The notes under the pieces are model-generated. The model was not told the origin of the DNA, did not search any database, and worked only from the letters and a program-made list of their open reading frames with translations. This document shows, piece after piece, positions 1 to 10,744 of a stretch of 64,000 bases of DNA. How positions within the stretch are numbered: position 1 is the stretch's first letter; every line of letters begins with the position of its first letter. The stretch spans positions 755,001 through 819,000 of the forward strand of contig NZ_OY760503.1 of NCBI RefSeq assembly GCF_963663645.1, given 5' to 3'. This stretch comes from an uncultured Trichococcus sp. (GTDB taxonomy: Bacteria > Bacillota > Bacilli > Lactobacillales > Aerococcaceae). A program made the position numbers and the translations under genes.

Positions 1-225
1 GTAGCAACTCTTATATATTATCAAATCCGCAACCATCTGTCAACAACTATTTTCTATCGGGACAAAAGATTAATTTGACAACTTAAACAGTCTACCACCT
101 GACGGCCGCCCTGTCAACAACAAATGGAACATTTCTCAAAAAGATTCCCTAACCCCACGCACAAAAAGATTCAACAGACTAGTTGCGGATATTATAGTCA
201 GTTTGTTCGCCAAGGAGGAATTGTT

Positions 226-963
226 TTGCCCATCATCGCTTACATATCCATCTTTTATTTCGGAGCCATTTTCGGATCCTTCTTCACTGTGCTCGGAACA
301 CGTATCCCCATCAAAGAAAATTTCACCACCACACGTTCCCACTGCGTCCATTGCCAGCATACGCTGCAGCCCAAGGATCTTTTCCCGATTTTTTCTTATG
401 TATGCCACCGCGGGAAATGTGCATACTGCGCAACAAAAATAGATGCAATGTACTTCACTTCGGAAATCATTTCCGGCTTTGTGGCGTGCCTTCTTTATTA
501 TTTCTACGCGACGGATCTGCGGCAGTTGCTTGCTCTCGCCTTTATGTTTTCGCTGTTGCTCGTCATATCGATTGCTGATTATCTCTATCAGTTGATTCCC
601 GATCGTTTTCAGCTCTTGCTGTTGCTTGGTGTCTTGTTCCGCCAAGCAGTGCTTCCGGTTGCGGATTGGACTGCAGCCTTCATCAGTTTCCTCGTGATCT
701 TTTCTTTGTTGTTTTTTACAAGTCTCGCTCTTCCTGACGGAATCGGGGGTGGCGATGTCAAACTGCTTTCGATCTTGAGCCTTGCTTTCGGATTGGAGCC
801 CACCCTGTTCATCATCCTGTTGGCCAGTTTTTCCGCAGGTTCTTTTTTTCTGCACACCTACCTGACAAAAGCCGGCTCCTTGCAGCGCAGAATACCGTTC
901 GGGCCCTTCCTGTCCGCCGCCGCTGTCATTGTGCACTTTGCGCAAGTGCTGCTGATCCGCTGA
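226..963 (+). CDS. Type IV prepilin leader peptidase (A24 family)
   Basis: Membrane aspartyl protease that cleaves, and in many bacteria N-methylates, prepilin-like proteins such as competence pseudopilins. The sequence shows a hydrophobic N-terminus with a GAIFGSFFTVLGTRIP-type segment, two CxxC pairs (CVHC and CAYC) forming the cytoplasmic zinc-binding loop, and the two catalytic Asp contexts: SIADYLYQLIPD and the family signature GGGDVK. About seven hydrophobic segments follow. I place the start at a TTG at 226, 7 bases after AAGGAGG (212-218), giving 245 residues, the usual family size. An upstream in-frame ATG at 124 has no ribosome site and would add a polar tail the family lacks. No pilin genes are in view, so the substrate is inferred to be ComG-type pseudopilins. 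Confidence 0.9.
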   Translation: MPIIAYISIFYFGAIFGSFFTVLGTRIPIKENFTTTRSHCVHCQHTLQPKDLFPIFSYVCHRGKCAYCATKIDAMYFTSEIISGFVACLLYYFYATDLRQLLALAFMFSLLLVISIADYLYQLIPDRFQLLLLLGVLFRQAVLPVADWTAAFISFLVIFSLLFFTSLALPDGIGGGDVKLLSILSLAFGLEPTLFIILLASFSAGSFFLHTYLTKAGSLQRRIPFGPFLSAAAVIVHFAQVLLIR

Positions 964-1191
964 TGCCCCTTTGATTCCGTTTGGAAATTGTATTTATGCT
1001 CAGAAACAACCCATCAAAACCATGTTGGCGGGAAAAATCAGTTCAAATCACGGCCAGAAAACCCGCCGAAACCAGCTTGGAGGGGAAAAACGTCCGCGGA
1101 CACCATGAGTTTCCCCTCCGAACCCATTTTCGCGGGGAATTCCGCCCCTAAACACGCGAATCCCAGTCCAAAAAAGCACGCCACAAAAACC

Positions 1192-1233
1192 AAAAAAACG
1201 CCCCGGAAAAGCAATTTGCTTTTCCGGGACGTT
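1192..1233 (-). terminator. Rho-independent terminator after rpoC
   Basis: Read on the minus strand just after the rpoC stop, a near-perfect GC-rich hairpin (arms CCCGGAAAAGCAA and TTGCTTTTCCGGG, 1202-1228) extends through ACG/CGT at its base and runs into seven T residues. It closes the rpoBC transcription unit. Confidence 0.9.
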
Positions 1234-1240
1234 CATCGTT

Positions 1241-4200
1241 TTACGCTTTGTAATCAGATAGGTCGGAACCTGTTTCAGCTGTATCAGTGATGCTATAGAC
1301 GCTCTCACTTTCGGCTTCAACGGCTTTCGGCTCCATCTTACGGTAGCGGGCCATACCTGTACCAGCAGGAATGATCTTACCGATGATAACATTCTCTTTA
1401 AGACCCAACAAGGAGTCTTTCTTGCCGCGGATCGCAGCATCCGTCAAGACACGAGTCGTTTCTTGGAAGGACGCAGCAGACAAGAAGCTGTTTGTTTCCA
1501 AGGACGCTTTTGTGATCCCCAACAGGACTGGACGGGCTGTTGCCGGAACTTCCCCAGCGTTGATGACAGCACGGTTACGGTCTTCGAAATCTGAGATATC
1601 CATCAGTGTACCTGGCAGGATATCTGTTGAACCCGGATCCATAACGCGGACTTTACGCAACATTTGACGGACCATAACCTCGATATGCTTATCGCCGATT
1701 TCAACCCCTTGCATACGGTATACTTTCTGAACTTCGCGCAGCAAGTAAGTCTCAACAGACAATACATCGCGGACGCGCAGCAAGCTCTTAGGCTCGATGG
1801 ATCCTTCAGTCAATGGATCACCACGGTGAACGATGTCGCCTTCAGCCACTTTCGTACGTGCAGTGTAAGGAATGGTATACGTTCTTGTATCCGTGATACC
1901 TTTGACTGTTACTTCTTTGGAACGATCGGACGCACTTTCATCGATGGAGACAACTTCCCCGGTAACTTCTGTGATGACAGCTTGCCCTTTCGGATTACGC
2001 GCTTCAAAGATCTCTTGGATACGCGGCAAACCTTGTGTGATATCGTCTCCGGCAACCCCACCCGTATGGAATGTACGCATGGTCAATTGAGTACCCGGTT
2101 CACCGATGGATTGGGCAGCGATCGTACCGACTGCTTCACCGACCTCAACATTTGAACCAGTAGCCAAATTGCGGCCGTAGCAACGTTTGCAGACGCCGTG
2201 TCTTGTGTGGCATGTGAACACGGAACGGATCGTCACTTCTTCGATACCGGCATCAATGATTTCTTTCGCCATATCTTCTGTGATCAATTGGTTATGCACA
2301 GCAAGAACTTTGCCGTTCTCAGGATGAACAACTGTTTTTTGAGCATAACGGCCAATCAGACGCTCTTCCAAGTCCTCAATGACTTCATTGCCTTCTCGGA
2401 TCGAACGGACTATCAGACCGCGATCGGTTCCGCAATCGTCTTCACGGATGATGACATCTTGCGCAACGTCAACCAGACGACGAGTCAGGTAACCTGAGTC
2501 GGCTGTCTTCAAGGCTGTATCGGTCATCCCTTTACGAGCTCCATGGGTAGAGATAAACATTTCCAAAACGCTTAGTCCTTCACGGAAGTTCGAAGTGATC
2601 GGCAATTCCATGATCTTACCGTTTGGAGCGGCCATCAGACCACGCATACCGGCAAGTTGCGTAAAGTTGGAGATGTTACCACGGGCTCCGGAATCACTCA
2701 TCATGAAGATCGGGTTTTCTTGTCCCAATGTCTTCATCAGTTCGACTTGGATCTCGTCCTTCGCCATGTTCCAGGTTGTGATGACGCTGTTGTATCTTTC
2801 ATCATCCGTAATCAGACCACGACGGAATTGTTTCGTAATGTTATCGACTTTTTTGTGTGCTCTTTCCAGAATCTCCGCTTTGGATTCCAATACCAGGATA
2901 TCGGCGATCCCTACAGTGATACCTGCACGAGTCGAGATTTTGTAACCCAGGTCCTTCATTTTGTCCAGCATCTTCGAAGTTTCCGTTACTTGGAACTTCT
3001 TGAAGACGGCAGCGATGATGTTCCCAAGGTATTTCTTCTTGAACGGTCCGACAATTTCTTGTTTTTTGATGAACGCCTGAACATCTTCGCCGGCATCGAC
3101 AAAGTATTTATCAGGAGTCGCAACATCCAAGTTGAATTGGGTCGGTTCGTTCAAGTACGGGAATTCATCCGGCATGATTTCGTTGAAGAAGATCTTACCG
3201 ACTGTCGTTACCAACAGACGGCCTCTTTGCCACTCTGTCCATGGTTTCTTAGGCAATGAATTCGTGCTGATCGCTACTCTTGTATGCAGATGGACAAATC
3301 CACCTTCATAAGCCAGACCCGCTTCTTCAGCATTGGAGAAGATCATTCCTTCGCCGACTTTATTTATTTCTTCCAGAGTCAGGTAATAGTTACCCAAGAC
3401 CATATCCTGTGATGGTGTTACGACTGGTTTACCATCTTTCGGGTTCAAGATGTTCTGTGCAGCCAGCATCAACAGACGCGCTTCAGCTTGTGCTTCTTCG
3501 CCCAGCGGTACGTGGACGGCCATTTGGTCACCATCGAAATCGGCATTGTAGGCTTCACATACCAACGGGTGAAGACGGATCGCTTTACCTTCGACAAGTA
3601 CCGGCTCAAATGCTTGGATACCCAAACGGTGAAGCGTCGGTGCGCGGTTCAGCAATACCGGATGTTCTCTGATGACATCTTCCAATACATCCCATACATC
3701 ATCGTCCATACGGTCGATTTTGCGTTTTGCATTTTTGATGTTGCTTGCGATATCGCGGGCTACCAATTCTTTCATCAAGAAAGGTTTGAACAACTCAATC
3801 GCCATTTCTTTCGGCAAGCCGCATTGGTACATTTTCAGGAAAGGTCCAACTACGATTACGGAACGTCCGGAGTAGTCGACACGTTTACCCAGCAAGTTTT
3901 GACGGAAACGTCCTTGTTTCCCTTTCAACATATGCGAAAGTGATTTCAACGGACGGTTACCTGGCCCTGTTACAGGACGGCCGCGACGACCGTTATCGAT
4001 CAAAGCATCGACAGCTTCCTGCAGCATGCGTTTTTCATTCTGAACGATGATGTTCGGTGCGTTCAAGTCCAACAAACGTTTCAGACGGTTATTACGGTTG
4101 ATGACACGACGGTAAAGGTCGTTCAAGTCACTCGTTGCGAAACGGCCGCCTTCCAATTGAACCATCGGACGCAAATCTGGAGGGATAACCGGGATTACAT

Positions 4201-4885
4201 CCATGATCATCCAGCTAGGTTTGTTTCCTGAAGAACGGAAAGCATCCAAGATATCCAAACGACGGATGGCACGCGTACGTTTTTGTCCGGTCGCGGATTT
4301 CAAGTCTTCTTTTAATTGTTCACATTCAGTGTCGACATCGACGCGATCCAGCAATTGCTTGATGGCTTCCGCACCCATGGCCGCATGGAAACTGTTTCCG
4401 AATTGCGCCCGTTTGTCACGGTATTCTCTTTCCGTCAGCAACTGTTTCGATTCCAACACAGTGTCACCTGGTTCGATGACAACGTATGAAGCGAAGTAAA
4501 TAATTTCTTCCAATGCGCGCGGGCTCATATCCAATACAAGTCCCATACGGCTAGGAATCCCTTTGAAGTACCATACATGGGTTACAGGAGCAGCCAATTC
4601 GATATGGCCCATTCTTTCACGACGGACCTTAGCGCGGGTTACTTCAACGCCACAGCGATCGCAAACGATCCCTTTGTAACGGATACCATTGTATTTACCA
4701 CATGAACATTTCCAGTCCTTTTGCGGTCCAAAAATTCGCTCACAGAACAAACCTTCTTTTTCAGGCTTCAGTGTTCTGTAGTTGATTGTTTCTGGTTTTT
4801 TAACTTCCCCGTAAGACCAGCTACGGATCTTATCAGGAGAAGCCAAAGAGATTTGCATACTTTCAAATTTATTAACGTCTATCAA
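1241..4885 (-). CDS. rpoC: DNA-directed RNA polymerase subunit beta'
   Basis: Largest core RNA polymerase subunit; forms one jaw of the active-site cleft and carries the catalytic magnesium. The NADFDGDQM motif is intact around residues 447-456. The N-terminal zinc ribbon (CSCGKYNG...CDRCG, about residues 60-78) and the second zinc cluster ([11 protein letters not shown]) are complete. The 1214-residue length fits the Firmicute form, which lacks the large Gram-negative insertion. Start ATG at 4885 follows GGGAGGTTGG. It is co-oriented with rpoB, separated by 119 bases holding a hairpin but no T-tract, so the two are co-transcribed. The C-terminus is acidic, as in other lactic acid bacteria. 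Confidence 0.99.
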   Translation of the reverse strand: MIDVNKFESMQISLASPDKIRSWSYGEVKKPETINYRTLKPEKEGLFCERIFGPQKDWKCSCGKYNGIRYKGIVCDRCGVEVTRAKVRRERMGHIELAAPVTHVWYFKGIPSRMGLVLDMSPRALEEIIYFASYVVIEPGDTVLESKQLLTEREYRDKRAQFGNSFHAAMGAEAIKQLLDRVDVDTECEQLKEDLKSATGQKRTRAIRRLDILDAFRSSGNKPSWMIMDVIPVIPPDLRPMVQLEGGRFATSDLNDLYRRVINRNNRLKRLLDLNAPNIIVQNEKRMLQEAVDALIDNGRRGRPVTGPGNRPLKSLSHMLKGKQGRFRQNLLGKRVDYSGRSVIVVGPFLKMYQCGLPKEMAIELFKPFLMKELVARDIASNIKNAKRKIDRMDDDVWDVLEDVIREHPVLLNRAPTLHRLGIQAFEPVLVEGKAIRLHPLVCEAYNADFDGDQMAVHVPLGEEAQAEARLLMLAAQNILNPKDGKPVVTPSQDMVLGNYYLTLEEINKVGEGMIFSNAEEAGLAYEGGFVHLHTRVAISTNSLPKKPWTEWQRGRLLVTTVGKIFFNEIMPDEFPYLNEPTQFNLDVATPDKYFVDAGEDVQAFIKKQEIVGPFKKKYLGNIIAAVFKKFQVTETSKMLDKMKDLGYKISTRAGITVGIADILVLESKAEILERAHKKVDNITKQFRRGLITDDERYNSVITTWNMAKDEIQVELMKTLGQENPIFMMSDSGARGNISNFTQLAGMRGLMAAPNGKIMELPITSNFREGLSVLEMFISTHGARKGMTDTALKTADSGYLTRRLVDVAQDVIIREDDCGTDRGLIVRSIREGNEVIEDLEERLIGRYAQKTVVHPENGKVLAVHNQLITEDMAKEIIDAGIEEVTIRSVFTCHTRHGVCKRCYGRNLATGSNVEVGEAVGTIAAQSIGEPGTQLTMRTFHTGGVAGDDITQGLPRIQEIFEARNPKGQAVITEVTGEVVSIDESASDRSKEVTVKGITDTRTYTIPYTARTKVAEGDIVHRGDPLTEGSIEPKSLLRVRDVLSVETYLLREVQKVYRMQGVEIGDKHIEVMVRQMLRKVRVMDPGSTDILPGTLMDISDFEDRNRAVINAGEVPATARPVLLGITKASLETNSFLSAASFQETTRVLTDAAIRGKKDSLLGLKENVIIGKIIPAGTGMARYRKMEPKAVEAESESVYSITDTAETGSDLSDYKA

Positions 4886-4971
4886 GGGGCCAACCTCCCT
4901 TTATTCTTTGAGCTGCCCAAAATGCTCTATCTGCGTTTCTCGTGAGGCAATGCGCTTTGATCAAACATGCG

Positions 4972-4996
4972 CCCGAACGCCTCAGCAGCGTTCGGG
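4972..4996 (-). other. Intercistronic hairpin between rpoB and rpoC
   Basis: A perfect 9-bp stem (CCCGAACGC / GCGTTCGGG, 7-base loop) lies just downstream of the rpoB stop. No T-run follows on the minus strand, so it is unlikely to terminate. An RNA-processing or stability element is the more likely role (inference). Confidence 0.55.
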
Positions 4997-5004
4997 AACA
5001 CGAA

Positions 5005-8000
5005 TTAGTCTCTCTTCATTGCTTCAGATTGTTTGTTTAATCTTTCCATATTCACAACATCGTCTTCTTCATCCATGTCGCGCAATTCGATTTCTTCTTC
5101 TGCTTCATCAAGCACTTTCATATCCAATCCGAGTGCTTGCAATTCTTTCACCAATACGCGGAATGATTCAGGAACACCTGGACGAGGAATTGTTTCGCCT
5201 TTGACGATCGCTTCGTATGTTTTCACACGACCGACAACATCATCTGATTTGTATGTCAAGATTTCTTGCAATGTATAGGCAGCACCATAAGCTTCCAGTG
5301 CCCAAACTTCCATCTCTCCGAAACGTTGTCCACCGAACTGAGCTTTACCACCCAACGGTTGTTGCGTAACTAGAGAGTATGGTCCAGTTGAACGAGCATG
5401 CAACTTATCATCAACCATGTGGGACAGTTTCAGATAGTACATGACGCCGACGGATACACGGTTATCGAACGGTTGACCTGTACGGCCATCATAAAGGATC
5501 GTTTTGGCATCGTTCGCCATACCGGCTTCAGCCACCGTACCCCAAACGTCATCTTCATCCGCACCATCGAATACCGGAGATGCGACGTAGATGCCTAATG
5601 AACGGGCAGCCATGCCTAAGTGAAGTTCCAATACTTGTCCGATGTTCATACGCGATGGTACCCCTAGAGGGTTCAACATGATGTCGACTGGAGTGCCGTC
5701 TGGCATGTATGGCATATCTTCTTCAGGCATGATACGGGATACAACCCCTTTGTTACCATGACGTCCGGCCATTTTATCCCCTTCGTTGATCTTACGTTTT
5801 TGAACGATATAGACACGCACCAACAGATTCACGCCAGGTGACAATTCATCCCCTGCTTCACGGGTAAAGATCTTCACGTCATGGACGATACCGCCGCCGC
5901 CGTGAGGAACACGTAGCGATGTATCGCGCACTTCGCGAGCTTTTTCACCGAAGATAGCATGCAACAGACGCTCTTCCGCAGACAGCTCCGTCATCCCTTT
6001 AGGAGTGACTTTACCGACCAGGATATCCCCGTCTTTGACTTCCGCACCGATGCGGATGATGCCGCGCTCGTCAAGATCTTTCAAAGCATCTTCACCGACG
6101 TTAGGCAATTCGCGGGTGATTTCTTCAGGTCCAAGCTTCGTGTCACGTGCTTCTGATTCGTATTCTTCGATATGGATAGAAGTGTACACATCATCACGCA
6201 CAAGACGTTCGTTCATGATAACAGCATCCTCGTAGTTGTAACCTTCCCAAGTCATGAAGGCAACCAAAACGTTCTGTCCAAGAGCCATTTCGCCTTTTTC
6301 CATAGATGGGCCATCGGCTAATGTCTCGCCGACATCGACACGGTCTCCCAATGCTACGATTGGACGTTGGTTATAGCAAGTCCCTGAGTTGGAACGTTGG
6401 AACTTGATGATTTCGTATTTATCCAAAGCGCCATTGTCGCGACGGACACGGATTTCTTTGGCATCCACGTATTCAACCACACCATCATTCTGGCACAACA
6501 GGGCTGCACCTGAGTCATGAGCGGCTTTGTATTCCATCCCAGTACCGACGAACGGTGCTTGCGGATTGATCAACGGAACGGCTTGACGTTGCATGTTGGC
6601 ACCCATCAAGGCACGGTTGGAGTCATCGTTTTCCAAGAACGGGATGCAGGCTGTAGCGACAGCAACTACTTGTTTTGGAGAAACGTCCATGTAATCGACG
6701 CGTTCGATCGGAACTTCCAAGTTGTCATGGATATAACGGGCCATGACGATATTGTTGGCGAAGCTTCCGTCTTCCAATAGGACCGAGTTGGCTTGCGCAA
6801 CGGTGAAGTTATCTTCTTCGTCAGCGGTCAAGTAGTCGATGATATTGGTAACTTTATGCGTGTTCCAGTCAACACGGCGGTAAGGCGTTTCGATGAAGCC
6901 ATATTTGTTGATTTTTGCATAACTGGACAAGCTGTTGATCAGTCCGATATTCGGGCCCTCAGGCGTTTCGATCGGACACATACGGCCATAGTGGGAATAG
7001 TGAACGTCTCGGACTTCATATCCGGCACGGTCTCTCGTCAAACCGCCGGGTCCTAAGGCTGAAAGACGACGTTTGTGCGTCAATTCGCCCAACGGATTCG
7101 TTTGGTCCATGAACTGTGACAATTGGGAAGAACCAAAGAATTCTTTGATTGCAGCCACTACCGGGCGAATGTTGATCAATTGTTGCGGTGTGACGGTAGA
7201 AACATCCTGGATGGACATTCTTTCGCGCACGACACGCTCCATCCGTGACAAACCGATACGGAATTGGTTCTGCAACAACTCTCCGACTGAACGGATACGT
7301 CTGTTACCCAAGTGGTCGATGTCATCCGTTGTTCCCAATCCTTCAGTAAGGTTGAAGAAGTAGTTCATGGAAGCAAAGATGTCGGCAGTCGTCAGATGTT
7401 TGATATCGTCGGCAATTTCGGAATTTCCGATGATGTTGATGACTTTCTCAGGGTCTTTCTTAGAGTAGACTTTCACTACTTGCATAACGACCGGATCAGT
7501 CACAACGCCATCATCAGAAGGATACAACGTCACTTGGTTCAAGCCGTTGTCCAAATAAGGCGTTAAGCGTTCCATCATGCCGCGGTCCAATTCGGTCCCT
7601 TTTTCTGCGATGATTTCGCCTGTTTCAGGATCGACCAATGTTTCAGCCAATATCTGGTTATACAAGCGTGTTTTGACATTCAATTTTTTGTTTACTTTGT
7701 AGCGTCCAACTGGAGCCATGTCGTATCTTCTTGGATCGAAGAAACGGGCATTCAGCAAGTTACGCGAGCTGTCTGCAGTTTTCGGTTCGCCTGGACGAAG
7801 TCTCTCGTAAACATCTTTCAACGCTTCTTCTGTTCTGGAGTCCGATGCGTTTTTATGCACGTCTTTTTCCATAGTCAAGCGTAAGCTTTCGTGGTCGCCG
7901 AAGATCTCAAGAATCTGATCATCCGAACCGAAGCCCAATGCGCGGACCAAGACGGTCAACGGGATTTTTCTGGTGCGGTCGATACGGACGTAAGAGATGT

Positions 8001-8532
8001 CTTTCGCATCCGTTTCGTACTCCAACCATGCGCCACGGTTAGGAATCAAAGTGTTGCCGAAGCTTTCTTTCCCGTTTTTGTCCATCTTGTTATGGAAATA
8101 AACGCCTGGAGAACGGACCAACTGGGAAACGATAACACGTTCCGCCCCGTTGATGATGAAGGTACCCATTTCTGTCATTAATGGGAAATCACCAAAGAAA
8201 ACTTCCTGGTCTTTGATTTCGCCTGTTTCTTTGTTGATCAAACGCAGTTTTACATAAATCGGTGCCGAGTAGTTGGCATCATGTGCACGTGCTTCTGAAA
8301 CAGTATATTTTGGCTCATGGAATTCATAATCGACAAATTCCAATGCTAAGTTCCCTGTGTGATCTTCAATCGGTGTGATGTCCTTGAACATCTCTTTGAT
8401 CCCGGTTTCCAGGAACCATTTGTAAGAATCCGTTTGAATCTCAATCAGGTTAGGAAGCTCTAACACTTCACTGATACGCGAATAACTTCTGCGGGTACGT
8501 TGTTTCCCGAATTTTTCATTATGCCCTAACAA
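5005..8532 (-). CDS. rpoB: DNA-directed RNA polymerase subunit beta
   Basis: Second-largest core RNA polymerase subunit. Typical signatures are visible: [20 protein letters not shown] at the N-terminus, the rifampicin region [21 protein letters not shown], and the [12 protein letters not shown] segment near the active centre. The rifampicin pocket has the wild-type residues Q, D, H and S at the classic resistance positions. I choose a TTG start at 8532 ([14 protein letters not shown]), because AGGGGTG sits 6 bases upstream. A GTG at 8541 is in frame but overlaps that ribosome site. B. subtilis rpoB also uses TTG. Length is 1175 residues. It has its own promoter and a long leader (see 8533-8807). 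Confidence 0.98.
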   Translation of the reverse strand: MLGHNEKFGKQRTRRSYSRISEVLELPNLIEIQTDSYKWFLETGIKEMFKDITPIEDHTGNLALEFVDYEFHEPKYTVSEARAHDANYSAPIYVKLRLINKETGEIKDQEVFFGDFPLMTEMGTFIINGAERVIVSQLVRSPGVYFHNKMDKNGKESFGNTLIPNRGAWLEYETDAKDISYVRIDRTRKIPLTVLVRALGFGSDDQILEIFGDHESLRLTMEKDVHKNASDSRTEEALKDVYERLRPGEPKTADSSRNLLNARFFDPRRYDMAPVGRYKVNKKLNVKTRLYNQILAETLVDPETGEIIAEKGTELDRGMMERLTPYLDNGLNQVTLYPSDDGVVTDPVVMQVVKVYSKKDPEKVINIIGNSEIADDIKHLTTADIFASMNYFFNLTEGLGTTDDIDHLGNRRIRSVGELLQNQFRIGLSRMERVVRERMSIQDVSTVTPQQLINIRPVVAAIKEFFGSSQLSQFMDQTNPLGELTHKRRLSALGPGGLTRDRAGYEVRDVHYSHYGRMCPIETPEGPNIGLINSLSSYAKINKYGFIETPYRRVDWNTHKVTNIIDYLTADEEDNFTVAQANSVLLEDGSFANNIVMARYIHDNLEVPIERVDYMDVSPKQVVAVATACIPFLENDDSNRALMGANMQRQAVPLINPQAPFVGTGMEYKAAHDSGAALLCQNDGVVEYVDAKEIRVRRDNGALDKYEIIKFQRSNSGTCYNQRPIVALGDRVDVGETLADGPSMEKGEMALGQNVLVAFMTWEGYNYEDAVIMNERLVRDDVYTSIHIEEYESEARDTKLGPEEITRELPNVGEDALKDLDERGIIRIGAEVKDGDILVGKVTPKGMTELSAEERLLHAIFGEKAREVRDTSLRVPHGGGGIVHDVKIFTREAGDELSPGVNLLVRVYIVQKRKINEGDKMAGRHGNKGVVSRIMPEEDMPYMPDGTPVDIMLNPLGVPSRMNIGQVLELHLGMAARSLGIYVASPVFDGADEDDVWGTVAEAGMANDAKTILYDGRTGQPFDNRVSVGVMYYLKLSHMVDDKLHARSTGPYSLVTQQPLGGKAQFGGQRFGEMEVWALEAYGAAYTLQEILTYKSDDVVGRVKTYEAIVKGETIPRPGVPESFRVLVKELQALGLDMKVLDEAEEEIELRDMDEEDDVVNMERLNKQSEAMKRD

Positions 8533-8778
8533 CTTCTTCACCCCTACTTAAATTTAGACATTTAGCGACAACACACTTTTATGTTGCAGTTTCGCAACAA
8601 GTGTTACGTTTTTGTTACATATACATTCCGCAACGTTTTTTTGGCAAAAAAAAACCAAAAGAAGGTTGCAATTTCTGAGAAAATTACTCTTTCTTTTGTT
8701 TTCTGCCTCGAAAAGCGCGTCTGGACAATATTTCAGTCGCGTTTTCTGAATTATCTTATGCGTCTATATTACCTTACT
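8533..8778 (-). promoter_or_regulatory. Long structured 5' leader of rpoB
   Basis: About 240 bases separate the rpoB promoter from its start codon. On the minus strand the leader carries an AT hairpin (T7-GCC-A7 type, around 8635-8655) and, next to the ribosome site, a nested stem-loop at 8573-8604 (ACACTT/AAGTGT outside, GTTGC/GCAAC inside). No gene is seen here. The structure suggests post-initiation control or RNA processing, which is inference. Confidence 0.5.
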
Positions 8779-8807
8779 ATTCTACACACACGGCTTCCAT
8801 TTGTCAA
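8779..8807 (-). promoter_or_regulatory. Promoter for rpoBC
   Basis: Minus-strand TTGACA (8802-8807), a 17-base spacer and TAGAAT (8779-8784). This near-consensus housekeeping sigma promoter lies just after the methyltransferase stop and upstream of rpoB. Confidence 0.8.
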
Positions 8808-8846
8808 CAGTCTTTCGCCCGTATCCGGGGCGATCCGGGACGCGTA

Positions 8847-9455
8847 CTAGGCCTTGACTGATTGGATGATCCAATAGCCTTTGTCGCGCGCAATCACTTC
8901 GGCATTCCCGAAGACTTCCAGCATTTTCTGTTCAGCACTCGGCGCGCCTTGCTTCTTCTGGATGACCACAGTCAGCGTGCCACCCGGCAAGAGATGCGCG
9001 TGTGCTTCCGACAGGATGCGATGGACGACCTGTTTCCCGGCACGGATCGGCGGATTGCTGACGATTGCAGCGAATTGCCTTCCTTCCGGCACTTGGTCGT
9101 AGGTATTCGATTCGTAGACTTTCACATTGCGGATGTTGTTGGCTTCCGCATTTCTGCGCGCCAAAGACAAAGCCCGCTCGTTTACGTCCACCATCTCCAC
9201 CAGTCTGGCAGGATAAGCATGCGCGAGCGCCAGCCCCATCGGACCGTAACCGCAGCCGACATCCAGAATATCTCCGGCCACTTCCTCATTCAAGCGGAAA
9301 GTTTCGATCAGCAAGCGCGAACCAAAGTCGACCGTTTTTTTGGAGAAGACGCCGCTGTCCGAGATGAAACGGAATTCACGATCCCTCAAAGGAAACGTCC
9401 AGGAAGTTTCCTTGCTCTCGGTTTCAGGATTCTTTGTGTAGTAATGATTTGACAT
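8847..9455 (-). CDS. Class I SAM-dependent methyltransferase, RsmC/YbxB-like
   Basis: Small 202-residue methyltransferase at the position of ybxB between rplL and rpoB in Firmicutes. It has the SAM motif DVGCGYGPMGLALA, an acidic motif II (VDVNERAL) and the catalytic-type SNPPIRAGK (NPP) motif, which marks N-directed methyltransferases that act on exocyclic amino groups. The closest named family is RsmC-like 16S rRNA guanine-N2 methyltransferase (MTS domain). The substrate is inferred from family and position. Start ATG at 9455 has AAGGAG upstream. It is separated from rplL by a weak terminator, so it probably receives read-through from the ribosomal operon. Confidence 0.85.
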   Translation of the reverse strand: MSNHYYTKNPETESKETSWTFPLRDREFRFISDSGVFSKKTVDFGSRLLIETFRLNEEVAGDILDVGCGYGPMGLALAHAYPARLVEMVDVNERALSLARRNAEANNIRNVKVYESNTYDQVPEGRQFAAIVSNPPIRAGKQVVHRILSEAHAHLLPGGTLTVVIQKKQGAPSAEQKMLEVFGNAEVIARDKGYWIIQSVKA

Positions 9456-9503
9456 ATTTCCAACTCCTTCTGACGGAAGTCCGATACCGCACGGAATATA
9501 TAA

Positions 9504-9533
9504 GAAAAGCCAGGATAATTGCTTATCCTGGCC
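9504..9533 (-). terminator. Partial terminator after rplL
   Basis: A 10-bp stem (GCCAGGATAA / TTATCCTGGC, 4-base loop) on the minus strand is followed by TTTTCTTATAT. The interrupted T-tract suggests incomplete termination, as expected between ribosomal genes and RNA polymerase genes. Confidence 0.75.
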
Positions 9534-9590
9534 AGTCTATTTACACAATCAAGAATTGTGTTTCTGTAGAAACAATCTTTTGAAAAAAGA

Positions 9591-9956
9591 TTATTTAACT
9601 GTTACAGAAGCGCCAACTTCTTCTAATTGAGTTTTCAATGCTTCAGCATCTTCTTTAGATACAGCTTCTTTGATAACGCCAGGAGCGCCGTCAACTAGAG
9701 CTTTAGCTTCTTTCAAGCCTAGGCCTGTAGCTTCACGTACAACTTTGATAACTTTGATTTTTGAATCTCCAGCTGAAGTTAATTCAACGTTGAATTCAGT
9801 TTGCTCTTCTACTGCTGCTGCTACTGCACCTGCTGCTGCTACTGGAGCTGCAGCTGTTACGCCGAATTCTTCTTCGATAGCTTTTACTAAGTCGTTTAAT
9901 TCTAAAACTGTTGCTACTTTGATGTCAGCAATGATTGCTTCGATGTTTAATGACAT
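9591..9956 (-). CDS. rplL: 50S ribosomal protein L7/L12
   Basis: Stalk protein of the large subunit that recruits translation GTPases. The 121-residue sequence shows the N-terminal dimerisation helices ([32 protein letters not shown] in two parts), an Ala-rich hinge, and the C-terminal factor-binding domain with [20 protein letters not shown] and ending SVTVK. The ATG at 9956 is preceded by GGAGGAACACAAA. It lies 83 bases after rplJ and shares the L10-regulated transcript. Confidence 0.99.
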   Translation of the reverse strand: MSLNIEAIIADIKVATVLELNDLVKAIEEEFGVTAAAPVAAAGAVAAAVEEQTEFNVELTSAGDSKIKVIKVVREATGLGLKEAKALVDGAPGVIKEAVSKEDAEALKTQLEEVGASVTVK

Positions 9957-10039
9957 TTTGTGTTCCTCCGTTTTTGGTTTAAGTTTTTTTTGTGCCTCCG
10001 AAAGGAAGCTTTTGTTCGATCATTCAACAGAACTGCAGA

Positions 10040-10540
10040 TTATGCAGCTTCGCCGTCTTTCTCAGATACAGCTTTAATAGCCAACGCAAAGTTGCGGACT
10101 GGAGCTTGTAGTACTGAAAGTAACATAGAAAGCATACCTTCGCGGTTTGGTAGTTTTGCCAAAGCTTCGATTTCTTCTTTAGAAGAAACGTTACCTTCAA
10201 CGATACCACCTTTGATTTCTAGTTTTTCAGCAGTTTTTGCGAATTCAGCCATGATTTTGGCTGGAGCAACAACATCTTCAGAACTGAATGCAACAGCAGT
10301 AGGTCCTTTGAAGATGCTTTCCATTCCTTCCAAACCTGCAGCGACAGCAGCACGTATCATTAGAGAGTTTTTGATAACTTTCATTTCTACGCCAGCTTCA
10401 CGCAATTGTTTTCTTAATTCAGTCACCTGTTCAACAGTAAGACCTAAATAGTCAACAACGACTACAGATGCGGATTCTTGGATTTTTGTTGTCAGTTCTT
10501 CAACCAACAGTTGTTTTTGTGCAATAGCAGCTTCACTCAT
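10040..10540 (-). CDS. rplJ: 50S ribosomal protein L10
   Basis: Base of the L12 stalk; with L12 it also acts as a translational or attenuation repressor of its own mRNA. The sequence has the rRNA-binding N-terminal domain ([29 protein letters not shown]) and the C-terminal helix that binds L12 dimers. I set the start at ATG 10540 ([10 protein letters not shown]), 9 bases after AGGGGGTG; an in-frame GTG 12 bases further up lies inside that ribosome site. Length is 166 residues. Upstream are an L10 leader and an attenuator. Confidence 0.97.
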   Translation of the reverse strand: MSEAAIAQKQLLVEELTTKIQESASVVVVDYLGLTVEQVTELRKQLREAGVEMKVIKNSLMIRAAVAAGLEGMESIFKGPTAVAFSSEDVVAPAKIMAEFAKTAEKLEIKGGIVEGNVSSKEEIEALAKLPNREGMLSMLLSVLQAPVRNFALAIKAVSEKDGEAA

Positions 10541-10702
10541 CTTATATTTCACCCCCTGGATTTTATGATAGAATTTCTTGTGAAAACAAAAAACTCTATG
10601 TCACCTAGACATAGAGGATCCATAAATATCTCATTGGATTCTTCCTCGGCAGGTATATTAAGGCTCGCACCCCCTGCTGTCTTCGGTAAGCATATATTAA
10701 CC
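10541..10702 (-). ncRNA. Ribosomal protein L10 leader
   Basis: The 5' UTR of rplJL. Minus-strand segments GAAGACAGCAGGGGGTGCGAG and CCTGCCGAGGA fit the conserved kink-turn-bearing arm of the Firmicute L10 leader family, which binds L10(L12)4. It is followed by an intrinsic terminator. Assignment is by motif recognition; a covariance-model search was not run. Confidence 0.8.
10583..10616 (-). terminator. Attenuator terminator in the rplJL leader
   Basis: Perfect 9-bp stem CTCTATGTC / GACATAGAG with a 5-base loop (10594-10616), followed on the minus strand by TTTTTTGTTTT. It lies between the L10 leader domain and the rplJ ribosome site, the position expected of a protein-controlled attenuator. 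Confidence 0.85.
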
Positions 10703-10708
10703 TCAACG

Positions 10709-10737
10709 ACTATACCAAAGATAGTCGTTCAGGTCAA
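10709..10737 (-). promoter_or_regulatory. Promoter for rplJL
   Basis: Minus-strand TTGACC (10732-10737), 17 bases, TATAGT (10709-10714). A 9-bp inverted repeat (AACGACTAT / ATAGTCGTT, 10705-10729) covers the spacer and -10 region, so this dyad may have a role of its own. Confidence 0.75.
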
Positions 10738-10744
10738 GGTTTTT

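Noticed and set aside
136-945. Long minus-strand open frame of about 269 codons opposite the prepilin peptidase
   Set aside because: It is the antisense of a well-supported membrane protease; its product is low-complexity and polar, with no ribosome site.
4972-4996. Terminator between rpoB and rpoC
   Set aside because: The hairpin has no downstream T-tract and rpoC has no evident separate promoter, so it was recorded as an intercistronic hairpin.
7000-7120. Rifampicin-resistance substitutions in rpoB
   Set aside because: The classic positions carry the wild-type residues (Q, D, H, S in the [21 protein letters not shown] region).
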